Positions 1-9,323 of a DNA stretch of 64,000 nt are shown here, piece by piece. Under the pieces are notes generated by a model, which ran no database searches, was not told the DNA's origin, and saw nothing but the letters and a program-made list of their open reading frames with translations. The position numbers and the translations under genes are program-made. Origin of the DNA: Okeania hirsuta (GTDB lineage Bacteria > Cyanobacteriota > Cyanobacteriia > Cyanobacteriales > Microcoleaceae); the NCBI RefSeq assembly GCF_003838195.1, contig NZ_RCBY01000006.1, positions 1 to 64,000 on the forward strand, read 5' to 3'. The stretch's first letter is position 1, and each line of letters begins with the position of its first letter.

Positions 1-702
1 CACCCCTAACCCCTCCCAACCCACCCCTAACCCCTCCCAGGAGGGGAGGGGAAGGACCGAGTCAGGAGGGAAGAAAGAAGAAGAAAAGGAGAAAGTTTTT
101 TTGATCGCGCTCTTATCCGGACATTATATTACGCAGAGACTCTACTTATGGCAAGGGGGAATACCATTTGCGCTCCGCAAAGCTCCGAATTGCGCCTCTA
201 CAGATGGTGGTTTAAAAGTCAATTTGCGGAAGTCCTTTTATTAATTTATAATTGATAATTGATAATTACCTCGGGTTTTAACCGTTACGGAATTGAATAT
301 CAGGAAATATTATTTATTTTTTCCCCGATCAAGGGGAGGTTTTAAACTAGAATTATTTAATTATTAATTATTAATTATTCGGTAAATATCAAAAATATTC
401 CATCTCTCCTACTCTCCTACTTTGTAGTATAGCAATGAGCGCTGGTATATTTACAAATTGCAGGAGAGGCCAAATAGCTAAAATCTTATATGATAGGCAA
501 TTTATTCCCCCTGTTGCCTGTTGCCTGTTGCCTGTTGCCTGCGCACAGCGCTATAACAGTCTCAATTCTTTGCCTAGATTGATTTACATAGGTTGTCGAA
601 CTATAAGAAATGAAGTATAATTGTAATACGAAAGGCACTCGTCTGAATTAGCTGTTTCATAGAGCGCCTGGATCGAAAATCAAATCACAAGAGGATTATA
701 TC
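1..702. repeat. Repeat-rich intergenic region, no gene recognised
   Basis: No convincing gene. It opens with a C-rich repeat ending in the palindrome CCCCTCCCAGGAGGGG, which recurs near 2040 (reverse) and 9965. About 60-136 is a reverse-oriented partial copy of the family with ends like ATCATGTCCGGATAA (compare 5474-5622 and 54074-54208). About 300-400 is related to the TTAATTA heptamer family at 54300-55120. At 511-541 the heptamer TGTTGCC is repeated about four times. A 61-codon frame crossing this heptamer tract (435-620) is judged spurious. Confidence 0.6.
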
Positions 703-777
703 ATGGTTAGTTACGTTGGTATTCAATCCACTCATTTTTCCAATGAAATAATTTCAGAAATTCAGCCACTTGTTTAA
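703..777 (+). CDS. Possible 24-residue peptide or remnant of a lost gene
   Basis: An ATG follows AGAGGA with good spacing and opens a 24-codon frame that begins MVSYVGIQ. I do not recognise it. It may be the surviving 5' end of a gene whose remainder decayed, because another orphan fragment lies at 950-1171. Coding status is uncertain. Confidence 0.2.
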   Translation: MVSYVGIQSTHFSNEIISEIQPLV

Positions 778-949
778 ATTGATTTAGCAGTTAAGGTATT
801 AACCGATTTTAACTTTAGTTTTTCATCAAAATGCTCTCTGAAGCTATAGTTTAAAAATCAAAATTTATCTATATAAAAATTTTTTTTCCTTTTCGTCAAT
901 TATATCTGTTTTAAGAAGAGGTAATTGTTAATTATTAATTGTTGAAACT

Positions 950-1171
950 TTGTCAGATTTTGGGGGCGATCAAAGTAGATCAAATGAAAATGGCGGCCAA
1001 AAAGTTCCTACTCAGTACCGTTACTTTGATTGGGTAAGCGGACAAGGAGAAGATTTCACTCTGACATTCGACGACGGTATCCTCACCTACGAGATTGGTG
1101 GAAAAACTTTGGAATACAGTATTACAGATACTTTCAACGATCTATTTATCCGCACAACAGCTCGTAAATAA
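950..1171 (+). CDS. Hypothetical 73-residue protein, probably a fragment
   Basis: The frame starts at TTG immediately after a TTAATTA-type repeat copy (about 895-949). The 5' end therefore looks replaced by the repeat and there is no clear ribosome binding site. The product is hydrophilic, with a beta-rich stretch (FTLTFDDGILTYEIGGKTLE, about residues 35-54). No family was recognised and no membrane segment is seen. It lies just upstream of an IS1-type transposase remnant, in a decayed region. It could be the 3' part of a former gene. Confidence 0.3.
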   Translation: MSDFGGDQSRSNENGGQKVPTQYRYFDWVSGQGEDFTLTFDDGILTYEIGGKTLEYSITDTFNDLFIRTTARK

Positions 1172-1183
1172 AATAATAGTGTT

Positions 1184-1625
1184 GTGGTAGATAAACTAAT
1201 GCTAAATGGTGAGGCAATCGGGGAAAATTCTAGTTTTGCCTGCGACGAAATGTGGTCATTTGTTGGGAGTAAAAATCACAAACAGTAGCTCTGGCTGGCG
1301 ATGGATATAGAAACCAGAGAAATAGTGGGTTTCTGTTTAGGAGAAAACAGCGCATTAGGGTTGTGGAATTCACTGCCTGGTGTCTACAGGCAATGTGCAA
1401 TTTGTTATACAGATTTCTGGTCAGCTGATGATTTAGTTTTTCCTGATTATAGGCATAAATCAGCAGGTAAAGAAACTGGTTTAACTGCCTATATAGAAAG
1501 ATTAAATAATACTTGATGTCAAAGAATTTCTCGGTTAGTCAGGAAAACTTTATACTTTTCTAAAAAATTAGAAAATCACTTGGGTGCTATTTGGTATTTT
1601 ATTCACCATGATCATGAAGCGTTGG
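1184..1625 (+). pseudogene. IS1-family transposase remnant (InsB-like)
   Basis: One reading frame carries the IS1 transposase signature in order: CDEMWSFVGSK, IVGFCLGENS, LWNSLPGVYRQC, TDFWSADD, TAYIERLNN, RLVRKTLYFSKKLENH and GAIWYFIHH. Two in-frame stops break it. One is a TAG at 1286-1288, where IS1 proteins have Trp in KQWLWLA. The other is a TGA at 1514-1516, just after IERLNNT. The N-terminal zinc-finger part is missing. The fragment runs into a REP-like sequence (about 1619-1660) that is partly shared with the REP inside the IS1-type copy at 17960-17990. It is non-functional. Confidence 0.8.
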
Positions 1626-1834
1626 CGGAGGGAGCAAGTGCGGCAGCTATATCGCTTCACTGTAATTTGATCACTACATCTACAGGACTACCAGCATTTC
1701 TAGCTTCTGCTAAGGTACAGTTGTCTTTTTCTTTCTTATTGTCTGTTGCTTTCTGGAACTATTGCCTAAAACCTAGAATTTTTTTGTACCTCAATAGAAA
1801 AAAGTTTAATTTTTTAATTAATATCAATATCTGA

Positions 1835-2346
1835 AATATTTGTATTTGCTTCTGTTTATGTGTAATCTGACTGAAAAATCAAGAGGGAGTAGGAAGTGGA
1901 AAATTTATCACTAGATACTACTCCTCATCTATAAAGTAACTCTAATTCATTGCCATTTTCAAAAATATTTTATCAAAATAATTGGGTCTAAAACCCCGCC
2001 TTTTAAGACGAAATATTTTTGGAGAGTTGCTCACGCATCCCCCTCCTGGGAGGGGTTAGGGGTGGGTTAACTTCTGACTTTTGACTTTTGACTTGGTTAA
2101 AGTCTCTATCTTCATCTGTCATTTTTTGATCTAGTAACTAGATAAGAAAGTGAATGTACAAGCAAAGATTAAGACAGTATATTGGCTTAATATTCGGTAT
2201 GTTCGGTGGGTTACGGCAGACAGTTAAGATTTTGGTTCGCGACTCATAATTATTGTTAATTATTGTCGCCTAACCCACCCTACGCCTGGATTTAATATTC
2301 CTTTTACAAACAGCCTCTAATATTTGATAAATAAGGTAAATAAAAT
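1835..2346. repeat. Intergenic repeats between the IS1 remnant and glcD
   Basis: No gene. It contains an inverted copy of the CCCCTCC/GGAGGGG repeat (about 2038-2066). A GGTGGGTT...AACCCACC inverted pair lies at about 2198-2282. At about 2302-2319 there is a stretch resembling one end of the MITE family seen at 12042-12186 and 42920-43063. Confidence 0.5.
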
Positions 2347-3825
2347 TTAAAAAACCTCTGCTCCTTCAAACTGTTTAACTTGCTGAACATTAGCAGACTC
2401 TCCACAAGTTCGAGGTGTAGGAAAGATTTTTTCAGGATTAGCTAAACCCTTGGGATTAAAAACACTTCTTACCCATTGCATCGTTTCTAAATCTGTCTCA
2501 TTAAACATTAAAGGCATATAACATTTTTTATCTGAACCAATGCCATGTTCTCCAGATAAACTACCACCAACTTCCACGCAAATCTTGAGAATTTCTCCAC
2601 CTATTTCTTCCACAGTTTCAAAAGCACCTTCAACAGCATCATCATATAAAACTAACGGGTGAAGATTCCCATCTCCAGCATGAAATACATTAGCAATACG
2701 ATAACCATATTTTTGACTAATTCCTTCAATTTCACCTAAAACATAAGCCATTTTTGTCCGAGGAATTACTCCATCTTGTACATAATAATTTTTACTAATA
2801 TTCCCAGCAGCAGCAAAAGCAGCTTTTCGTCCTTTCCATAATTTCATCCTTTTTTCTGGTTCATGAGCAGTAGTAATTTCTATAGCTCCGTTTTTTTCGC
2901 ATATTTCTTTGATGCGCTGTTTGTTTCGATCCACTTCTACTTCTAAACCGTCTAATTCTACTAATAAAACAGCAGCAGCATTTCGGGGATATAGATTGGT
3001 TTTGACGACATCTTCCACAGCATTAATACTGAAATTATCCATAATCTCCATCCCCCCAGGAATAATGCCAGAACTGATAATATCTGACACAGTTTGTCCG
3101 GTAGCTTCAATATTAGGAAATCCTGCTAAAAGCACGCAAACTGATTCGGGAGATTTGAGAATTCTGAGAGTAATTTCTGTAGCTATTCCCAGGGTACCTT
3201 CGGAACCTACAAATAAACCTGTTAAGTCATAACCAGGCATCTCTGGAATTTGTCCGCCAAGATCAACTATTGAGCCTTCGGGAGTAACTATTTTTAGTCC
3301 TAAAACATGATTGGTTGTTACACCGTATTTGAGACAATGAACCCCTCCAGAATTTTCGGCAATATTCCCACCAATAGAACAAATAATTTGACTGGAAGGG
3401 TCAGGAGCATAATAAAAACCAGCTCCACTAACTGCTTGTGTTACCCAATTATTTATAATTCCTGGTTGTACAACAACTTGTTGATTTTCTAAGTCTATTT
3501 TCAGGATTTTTTGCATTAATGAAGTGACAATTAAAACGCAGTTTTCTATTGGTAATGCCCCTCCAGAAAGACCCGTTCCTGCACCTCTAGGAAGCCAAGG
3601 AATATTTAAGCGATCGCATATTTTTACTGCTGCTGCGACTTGTTCAGTAGTGCGTGGTAATATTACTAATGCGGGACGTTGACGATAGCTAGCTAGACCA
3701 TCACATTCATATACTAATAATTCTTCTTTGCGTTGAACTACGCCTTTTTTACCCACAACAGTTTCAAATTGTTTGGCTATTTGTTTCCAATTTTGTTTTG
3801 TTTGTTGTTGATTTTTGGTAAGCAT
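2347..3825 (-). CDS. glcD: Glycolate oxidase subunit GlcD (FAD-linked oxidase)
   Basis: A 492-residue flavoprotein of the FAD_binding_4 plus C-terminal FAD-oxidase family. It oxidises glycolate (or D-lactate) to glyoxylate (or pyruvate), which in cyanobacteria belongs to photorespiratory 2-phosphoglycolate salvage. The FAD-binding loop PRGAGTGLSGG spans about residues 79-89. The C-terminal catalytic signatures are HAGDGNLHP (about 378) and GEHGIGSDKK (about 421). The length is normal for the family. The ATG start gives a typical N terminus and no signal peptide is seen. No glcE or glcF is adjacent, which is common in cyanobacteria. D-lactate dehydrogenase activity cannot be excluded. Confidence 0.9.
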   Translation of the reverse strand: MLTKNQQQTKQNWKQIAKQFETVVGKKGVVQRKEELLVYECDGLASYRQRPALVILPRTTEQVAAAVKICDRLNIPWLPRGAGTGLSGGALPIENCVLIVTSLMQKILKIDLENQQVVVQPGIINNWVTQAVSGAGFYYAPDPSSQIICSIGGNIAENSGGVHCLKYGVTTNHVLGLKIVTPEGSIVDLGGQIPEMPGYDLTGLFVGSEGTLGIATEITLRILKSPESVCVLLAGFPNIEATGQTVSDIISSGIIPGGMEIMDNFSINAVEDVVKTNLYPRNAAAVLLVELDGLEVEVDRNKQRIKEICEKNGAIEITTAHEPEKRMKLWKGRKAAFAAAGNISKNYYVQDGVIPRTKMAYVLGEIEGISQKYGYRIANVFHAGDGNLHPLVLYDDAVEGAFETVEEIGGEILKICVEVGGSLSGEHGIGSDKKCYMPLMFNETDLETMQWVRSVFNPKGLANPEKIFPTPRTCGESANVQQVKQFEGAEVF

Positions 3826-4366
3826 TTTAGTTTTATTTATAATATTTGAACTTTAATTAGGATTTATACCAGCTTAAAAAAAGAATTCTACAAAAAGGTG
3901 CATCTCAATCAGAGATACTTAAAAAGAGATTCTCCAATTCATTTTAGATAGTTATATCTATTTATTTTTACCTTTTTTTTCTTCAATATTTTTTTGCTTC
4001 TTTTCTCTTCCTTCTGACCTACGGACGTTGCATACAACGTTCCTACCATTTGTCACAAACACTTATCAAACTGGTATTACACAACGTATGAATTATAAAC
4101 ACTATATATCTATAACGTTATAGTTTTTATTCACTATATATAGCGTTTTTGTGTGAATCGTATTAAATTAAGATTTTTCAATTATACCATCTAATTAAGG
4201 GTTTTTTTAGGGAATGGTTTACTCCCATTTCTCACTAATTAATTTTAGAAACTGATTTATGGCCTAAAAATAGGCGTTTAAGAAAAAACAGAAAAATTTA
4301 GATATTATATTGAGAAATAAATATAAGGTAATATTTCATTCATAAATTGCCCTATAATATAATCTA
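3826..4366. other. Intergenic region, no gene seen
   Basis: AT-rich. It holds a short palindromic repeat, GGACGTTGxxTxCAACGTxCC (about 4021-4046), which recurs at 31834-31856. A fragment at 3897-3910 resembles the end of the MITE family with GGGTGCATCTC termini. The promoter of glcD should lie here, but no clear -35/-10 pair stands out. Confidence 0.4.
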
Positions 4367-5190
4367 CTATTTATCTATAATTACTATCTCTTTTTTCCAT
4401 TCTTCTGGAATGCCGTAAATTTGAGATTTTTGACAACGTTTGAGATAAAGTTTTACAGCTTTGTCTTCCAGGTTGATGTGGAAAATATTTAAGAAAATTT
4501 CTTTTGCTGCTGAATATTTTTGTTGATAATAAAGAATAATAGCTTGTTCAAATTCAGTTTTGGTTTGAATTTTTAATTGCTTTTGTGCTTCAGCATCTCC
4601 ATCCAAAATTTCAAATACTGCAACTGCTTCTTTTTTCCTTTTTACTTTAACTCTATCTAAAAAATGATAATTATATTTATCGAATTCTTCTAAATCAAAT
4701 AAAGTATTTCCACTGATTAAAATATTAGATCCATATAACTTAGTTAAATTTTCTAAACGAGAGGCTAAATTAACAGCATCACCGATCACTGTAGTATCAA
4801 TAGACATAGGCGTGAAAAAGATATAGACTTTTTGCACATAGCAGGCAACAGGCAACAGCTCCGGAAAGTAACAGGGAATAGATTTTTAGGAAAAAGGTAC
4901 GAAAAATGATTTAGGGAACTGACTTTTACAACTCTAGCTTATGTTAAATAAAGGGTAAGTTTATTTTCACCAGATGTCTAATTCTTTTCCCACCTCCCAC
5001 AGTTCCTAACATTAAATCATCGGTATTGATTCCAATTCCAATTCTAATGGATTGCTGTTGAATTTCTTGACGTTCTTGATTATATATAGCCAGACGCTTT
5101 AACATATTAATTCCGGGATTAATTGCATCATGTACAAGTTGCCGATAAAAAGAGCGCAAGGAGCAGTTATCTAATTGGTTAATTAAAACT
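4367..5190 (-). pseudogene. Class III adenylate/guanylate cyclase, disrupted by a MITE
   Basis: Two fragments form one cyclase catalytic domain. The upstream piece (4979-5190) carries INMLKRLAIYNQERQ, RIGIGINTDDLMLGTVGG and GKRI. The downstream piece (4367-4801) carries DTTVIGDAVNLASRLE, LTKLYGSNILISG and a C-terminal EILDG...AIILYYQ segment. A 176-bp insert between TA dinucleotides separates them. Removing it with one TA gives an uninterrupted GKRIIDTTVIGDAVN. The 5' part of the gene, including the first metal-binding Asp region, is missing, and no plausible start exists. It is therefore doubly inactivated. Family members usually make cAMP as a signalling output. Confidence 0.8.
4803..4978. 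mobile_element. MITE-like insert in the cyclase pseudogene
   Basis: A 176-bp element with imperfect terminal inverted repeats (GACATAGGCGTGAAAA and GACATCTGGTGAAAA, read inward). It is flanked by TA on both sides, as expected for IS630/Tc1-type insertion. It carries no gene. Its middle contains a short run of the heptamer GGCAACA. Excision with one TA restores the cyclase frame. Confidence 0.8.
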
Positions 5191-5879
5191 AAATGGCAAT
5201 CTCTTAAAGACTTTATTTACGCTATATCCACAAAATAATTTCAAGATTTTATTCACAAGTGGGAGATTAAAGACGAATCATTTACAAGTTATCCAGTAAT
5301 TAGTCAAAATGAAATATTAACTAGTGAATATGAACCAATAAACCAAAATAAATTTCCTCACAAACAAATAAGAATCTCAAATAATTTGTTCATGGTAATA
5401 TTTTTTTGTCGCAGCTATTATTGTTGGAATTGTTCTTTATTTCAGATAAATAACTTTAAACAAGTTCGGAGTTATATCATGTCCGGTTAAACAGTGATAA
5501 ATAAATAACTACGGAGGAGTCAGTCCTCAGGAGTCAGGAATCAGGAGGAAAGAGGTAATAAAGAAGAACAACAGGAGAAGAAGGAGAAAGTTTTTTTATA
5601 ACTAATTATCCGGACATGATATTAAATAAAATACAAGAATTTTTACTTTTTATATTTGCAGCAGGGTCTATTTGAGACTTTGCTACCAGTCTTTTAGGTA
5701 TAATTGGTGTATTTGGAGTAACTGATTAACTGATTGGAGACAAGAACATATTCCTATTTATATCACTGCTCTTGCTGGTAGTGCTTTAATTTTAGGGTTG
5801 AGCATAAATGCAGAAGATATTTGGTCAAAATCTGGAAATAATAAATACAAAATTTTAATCCTATAGTCATACATAAAAC
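5191..5879. repeat. Decayed region with a MITE-like repeat at 5474-5622
   Basis: No intact gene. At 5474-5622 there is a 149-bp unit with ends ATATCATGTCCGGTTAA and TTATCCGGACATGATAT and a purine-rich centre containing GGAGTCA-type heptamers. Related copies lie at about 20652-20778, 54074-54208 and, partially, at the window start. Short plus-strand stretches around 5265-5450 and 5735-5845 can be read as hydrophobic segments of broken genes, but no family could be named. Confidence 0.5.
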
Positions 5880-6440
5880 CCCCTTACCAAAACAAGTCCG
5901 TTTCGCTTTAAAGTTAATTTTCAAGCTGATAAAAATACAAAGTAAGCAAGACTTATTAGTAGAACCAAAAAAATCAATACAGAAATTAGCGATCGCGTGA
6001 ATAATGCCATTATTAAAGGAATGGAAATTCAACCTGAATACCGCCCTCAAACTGTACAGGAATGGTTGACATTACTTCAAGTTCAACCTCAGAGTATTAT
6101 TTCTCAAATATCTAAGGTTTCTCGAACAATTATGTCTCAAATGGCTACCTTAAATATTCCAGGTATCAAACCTCTTTATCAAAATTCTGTCAAAACTTTT
6201 GATCGAGGAGAAACAAATATATTACTAACTGGAACAGGTATATTCATATTTATTGTTGCGACTTATATCTATTCTCCCAAACTTAATTTTCCTATAATTT
6301 CTCACCCTTCACCCCCTCAACCTATTCCTATTCCACAACAAAAATTTCATCCTACTATACAACCTCAAAAATCACCCCAACCTTTACCCGAAACTAATAT
6401 TCCAGATATTTCCCAAACAACTATTAACTATGATGAATTA
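5880..6440 (+). pseudogene. Serine/threonine protein kinase, C-terminal remnant
   Basis: The sequence encodes the end of a cyanobacterial Hanks-type kinase domain, NTEISDRVNNAIIKGMEI and QPEYRPQTVQEWLTLL. A transmembrane segment (about 6219-6275, ILLTGTGIFIFIVATYIY) and a Pro-rich tail follow. Upstream, KQDLLVEPKK is in another frame, separated by a run of seven A (about 5967-5973), which suggests a homopolymer frameshift. The catalytic lobe is absent. The 3' end is cut by a TA-flanked MITE beginning at 6441, which supplies the final FAEKIFW and the stop. Confidence 0.7.
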
Positions 6441-6669
6441 AGGTTTGCTGAAAAAATCTTTTGGTAAGGGTAGAACCCAGAACTAAGAACTCAGGAGAAA
6501 TGGGAATTAATTAGGAGATGGTTGTAAGAATTGTCCCTTAATTTTTTTGCCCTTGTCTGCCCAAAATACTAACTTTTTGAGCTTTTAGACCGAAAATCTG
6601 GGATTTTTTTCCACCTAAAAAGACACTTGCATTTATCTGTCAATGCTTTGAGAGTTAATCAGCAAGTCC
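6441..6669. mobile_element. MITE-like element, TA-flanked (copy 1)
   Basis: A 229-bp unit bounded by TA on both sides. It begins AGGTTTGCTGAAAAA and ends TTAATCAGCAAGTCC, imperfect inverted ends. A homologous 244-bp unit with the same ends lies at 37258-37501. It is non-coding. It interrupts the kinase remnant at 5880-6440. Confidence 0.75.
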
Positions 6670-6772
6670 TAATTATTGAAGCTTTCACTCCGGATTAGTC
6701 GCTAAATAGAAAATACAAGAAAAATAACATCGATTAATTGCTAGATTTATTACTTCTCAAGTATTCCAAATA

Positions 6773-7186
6773 TTAATCATGAATCAAGGGAAAAGCATCA
6801 GGATAAGCCTGCCAAACTTTCCTCACAAAATGTTGTAATTTTTGGTGTGAAATTTGCAGATTTTTCTCTTGACTATCTAGCAATTCTAATTCAGTCAAAA
6901 GTGGAATAAACTCTGTATCAATAGCTTCCCTGAATAAACATATTGGCCAAACCAAATCAGCACCATCTCGCACATCCCATAAACTTGATTTTTCTAAATT
7001 TTTTTGATGATTTTCACACCTAACCTCTGAAGTAGATAATTTCAACAACAAAGGACGAACCCAACACATTTTGCGTGTTTCTAATACTTGAATTACTTCT
7101 GCATATAAACAAGTATTTTCATACTCCAAACACACAATTTGGCTAGATTTAAAATTAGGGATTAAATTTGTCAATACTGGCTTCAT
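6773..7186 (-). CDS. Conserved hypothetical protein (137 aa)
   Basis: An intact 137-codon frame with an ATG start and no membrane segment or signal peptide. I recognise no named domain. The pattern (a short beta-rich N-terminal half containing VCLEYENTCLYAEVIQV and MCWVRPLLL, then an acidic helical C-terminal half ending VRKVWQAYPDAFPL) resembles small cyanobacteria-specific hypothetical proteins. It stands alone, with long repeat-bearing intergenic DNA upstream. Function unknown. Confidence 0.65.
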   Translation of the reverse strand: MKPVLTNLIPNFKSSQIVCLEYENTCLYAEVIQVLETRKMCWVRPLLLKLSTSEVRCENHQKNLEKSSLWDVRDGADLVWPICLFREAIDTEFIPLLTELELLDSQEKNLQISHQKLQHFVRKVWQAYPDAFPLIHD

Positions 7187-8600
7187 ATACGAAATATCCT
7201 CATATAGTAGTCTTAATTTTACAGAAGTTTTCGACTAAATTAAGTACAAATTTTGAGAATTTTTGGGAATAAGAAATAGCGATCAATCTTAAACTGTTCC
7301 TAACTATCGGTGCAAACTTTTATAAGTTGTGCAGAAATACAGAAAAGGTAAAAAAGATAGGAACTTCAAATTTTGGTAGTTCTGCAAATGTAGTGATATT
7401 GATAAGTAAATCCCTTTCACTTTTAGAAACAAAACTATAAAAATCACTACTTGTACATCACTACTCAAATATTTAATCTTATAATGTTATAGAAGTCAAA
7501 GGAAAGAGCGCGGATATATCAAAAACTTAAAACTCAGGCAACACCAGATTTTTCCTTGTTCCTTCTTCCTTCTGCCACATATCCACATATGAAATATGAA
7601 AAATAATGCTACGTAATACCTCCCTTAAAACTCTTTGACAAGAAAAAGGATACATAGCAAAAATTTTAGTATTTCATATTAGTTTTGGATTTTTTCCAAA
7701 TTATTGATAATTATCATACTATACCATTTTGAAAAAAAATTATTACAAATAGTGTAGTTAAGGAATAAGGCTTGAGTTATCTAGAAACATAGTCATTTAA
7801 TTCTAGATTTTGGCAATAAATTTATTGATTTTCAGACAGCGAAAGATCAATTTACTAAAGTTTGAAATAACGTAGTTTCGTCAATACATACAATATCACA
7901 GTTTAGAATGAAACAGCCCAGAACTAGATGTGAAATCAAACAAAAGAGGGAAGAAGTTAGAAAAAAGCAATAACAATAACAATAATATATTTTCTCACTC
8001 AATTAGCTCGATAATTTTTCACAAAAATAAACCAACTCCATACCAAAATCATCTATTATTTGTAATCAACATTTATCAAGCTAGTATTATATATATTTTT
8101 TTGACAGTATTCAGGTGTGCTGAAAATTGAGGATAATCAAGAATCTTTCAAAATCACTATAAATAAATCAAAGCCTTTTCTATATTCTTGGCTATAGAAT
8201 ATTGATGTTGTCATCAAATTCAAAAACTTTAGACTCACAATGAAAATTAATTATTCACCCTGATTGGTGAGAAAAAGTATATTTATAATCCTCCTTCTTT
8301 CTTCTCTGATTTACCAAATAATCAAGATTTATAGCCTCTGATTTAAAGAATAGATAAATCACAAAAATCTTATTCGCCAATTCTATCCGTTTTCAGGAGA
8401 AGTAATTATTAATTATTAATTATTAACTAGACAGTGCAAAGTTCTGGGAATAACTATTGCTAGTCAAGGGTTTCACGGACTCAAGGTTAAAAATTCTCCA
8501 TTCACAGAGCGTAGGTGCTGTAAACCTTTCCCAGTAACACTTTCAACCTTGAGAGCCAACTGTTTTTTAGCAGAACTTTGTACTCTCCAGTTATTAATTA
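7187..8600. repeat. Long intergenic region with dispersed repeats
   Basis: About 1.4 kb without a convincing gene. 7487-7580 is a copy of the dispersed unit containing ATCAAAARCTTAAAACTCA followed by a TTCC-rich tract (others at 21455-21557, 56937-57025, 62064-62152 and, reversed, 39300-39930). 8388-8430 and 8589-8615 carry the TTAATTA heptamer family. A 66-codon frame at 7930-8130 is AT-rich and looks spurious. Confidence 0.5.
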
Positions 8601-9323
8601 TTAATTATTAATTGTTGAATGCCCATCTATATTTTTAAGTGCTGCTTCTAAATCCATAGTTAAGTTTTGTGCCTGCTTTTTCCCCGATCCATAAATATAA
8701 TCATTTACAGATAAAGGAACACCAATACGAACCATAACATTACAACCACGGCGTGGAATAACTGGGTTGTAATTCAAAGATATAGGCACTATTTTAACAC
8801 CAAGATTTTGTTGATAAGACTCAGCTTGTAATCCTATTCTAGCTAATCCTGTTTTGAGAGAATGAACTTGATTATCGCGATAAATTTTACCTTCAGGAAA
8901 TATCACTAACATTTCCCTCTTTAACATTAATTCTACTCCATAGCGAAAACAAGAAACTGCCGGATTTTTTGGATTAAGAGGAAACCCGCCCAAATGTCTA
9001 ATCAACCATCCTTGTAAACATTTCATTTCATCCATACTAACCATAAATCTTAGGTCTCGACCAGTCACTAATCTACCTGTAGTATAAGGTATGATTAACC
9101 CATCCCAACGAGAACGATGAGTGGGAGCTAAAATCACAGGTCCATCTTTCGGAATATTCTCTTTTCCAATAATATTTATTTTACGAAAATACAATGGCAT
9201 TACTATATGATGACCTAAAAAATAAGATAAAGATGCTAACCAAGGAGAAATGCTAGAAGGTTTTGAGTTTACTGGAGAATGTAATTTCCTTAAAGAAGCT
9301 TGGATAAAGTCAAGATTTATCAT
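8601..9323 (-). CDS. 1-acyl-glycerol-3-phosphate acyltransferase family protein (PlsC-like)
   Basis: A 240-residue member of the LPLAT/PlsC superfamily, which transfers an acyl group from acyl-ACP to a (lyso)phospholipid acceptor at the membrane. The catalytic HX4D box HRSRWD lies at residues 69-74, and the substrate-binding FPEG motif at about 142-145, followed by KIYRD. The second-substrate region (VKIVPISLNYNPVIPRRG) is also present. The last residues, GHSTINN, and the stop come from a TTAATTA-type intergenic repeat. The native C terminus may therefore have been replaced. It is a solitary gene. It could act on a lipid other than glycerolipid. Confidence 0.82.
   Translation of the reverse strand: MINLDFIQASLRKLHSPVNSKPSSISPWLASLSYFLGHHIVMPLYFRKINIIGKENIPKDGPVILAPTHRSRWDGLIIPYTTGRLVTGRDLRFMVSMDEMKCLQGWLIRHLGGFPLNPKNPAVSCFRYGVELMLKREMLVIFPEGKIYRDNQVHSLKTGLARIGLQAESYQQNLGVKIVPISLNYNPVIPRRGCNVMVRIGVPLSVNDYIYGSGKKQAQNLTMDLEAALKNIDGHSTINN

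Noticed and set aside
435-620. 61-codon plus-strand frame
   Set aside because: It crosses a TGTTGCC heptamer array and has no ribosome binding site or family features. Its composition reflects the repeat.
7930-8130. 66-codon plus-strand frame
   Set aside because: AT-driven composition, no credible start signal, and it lies in a repeat-rich spacer.
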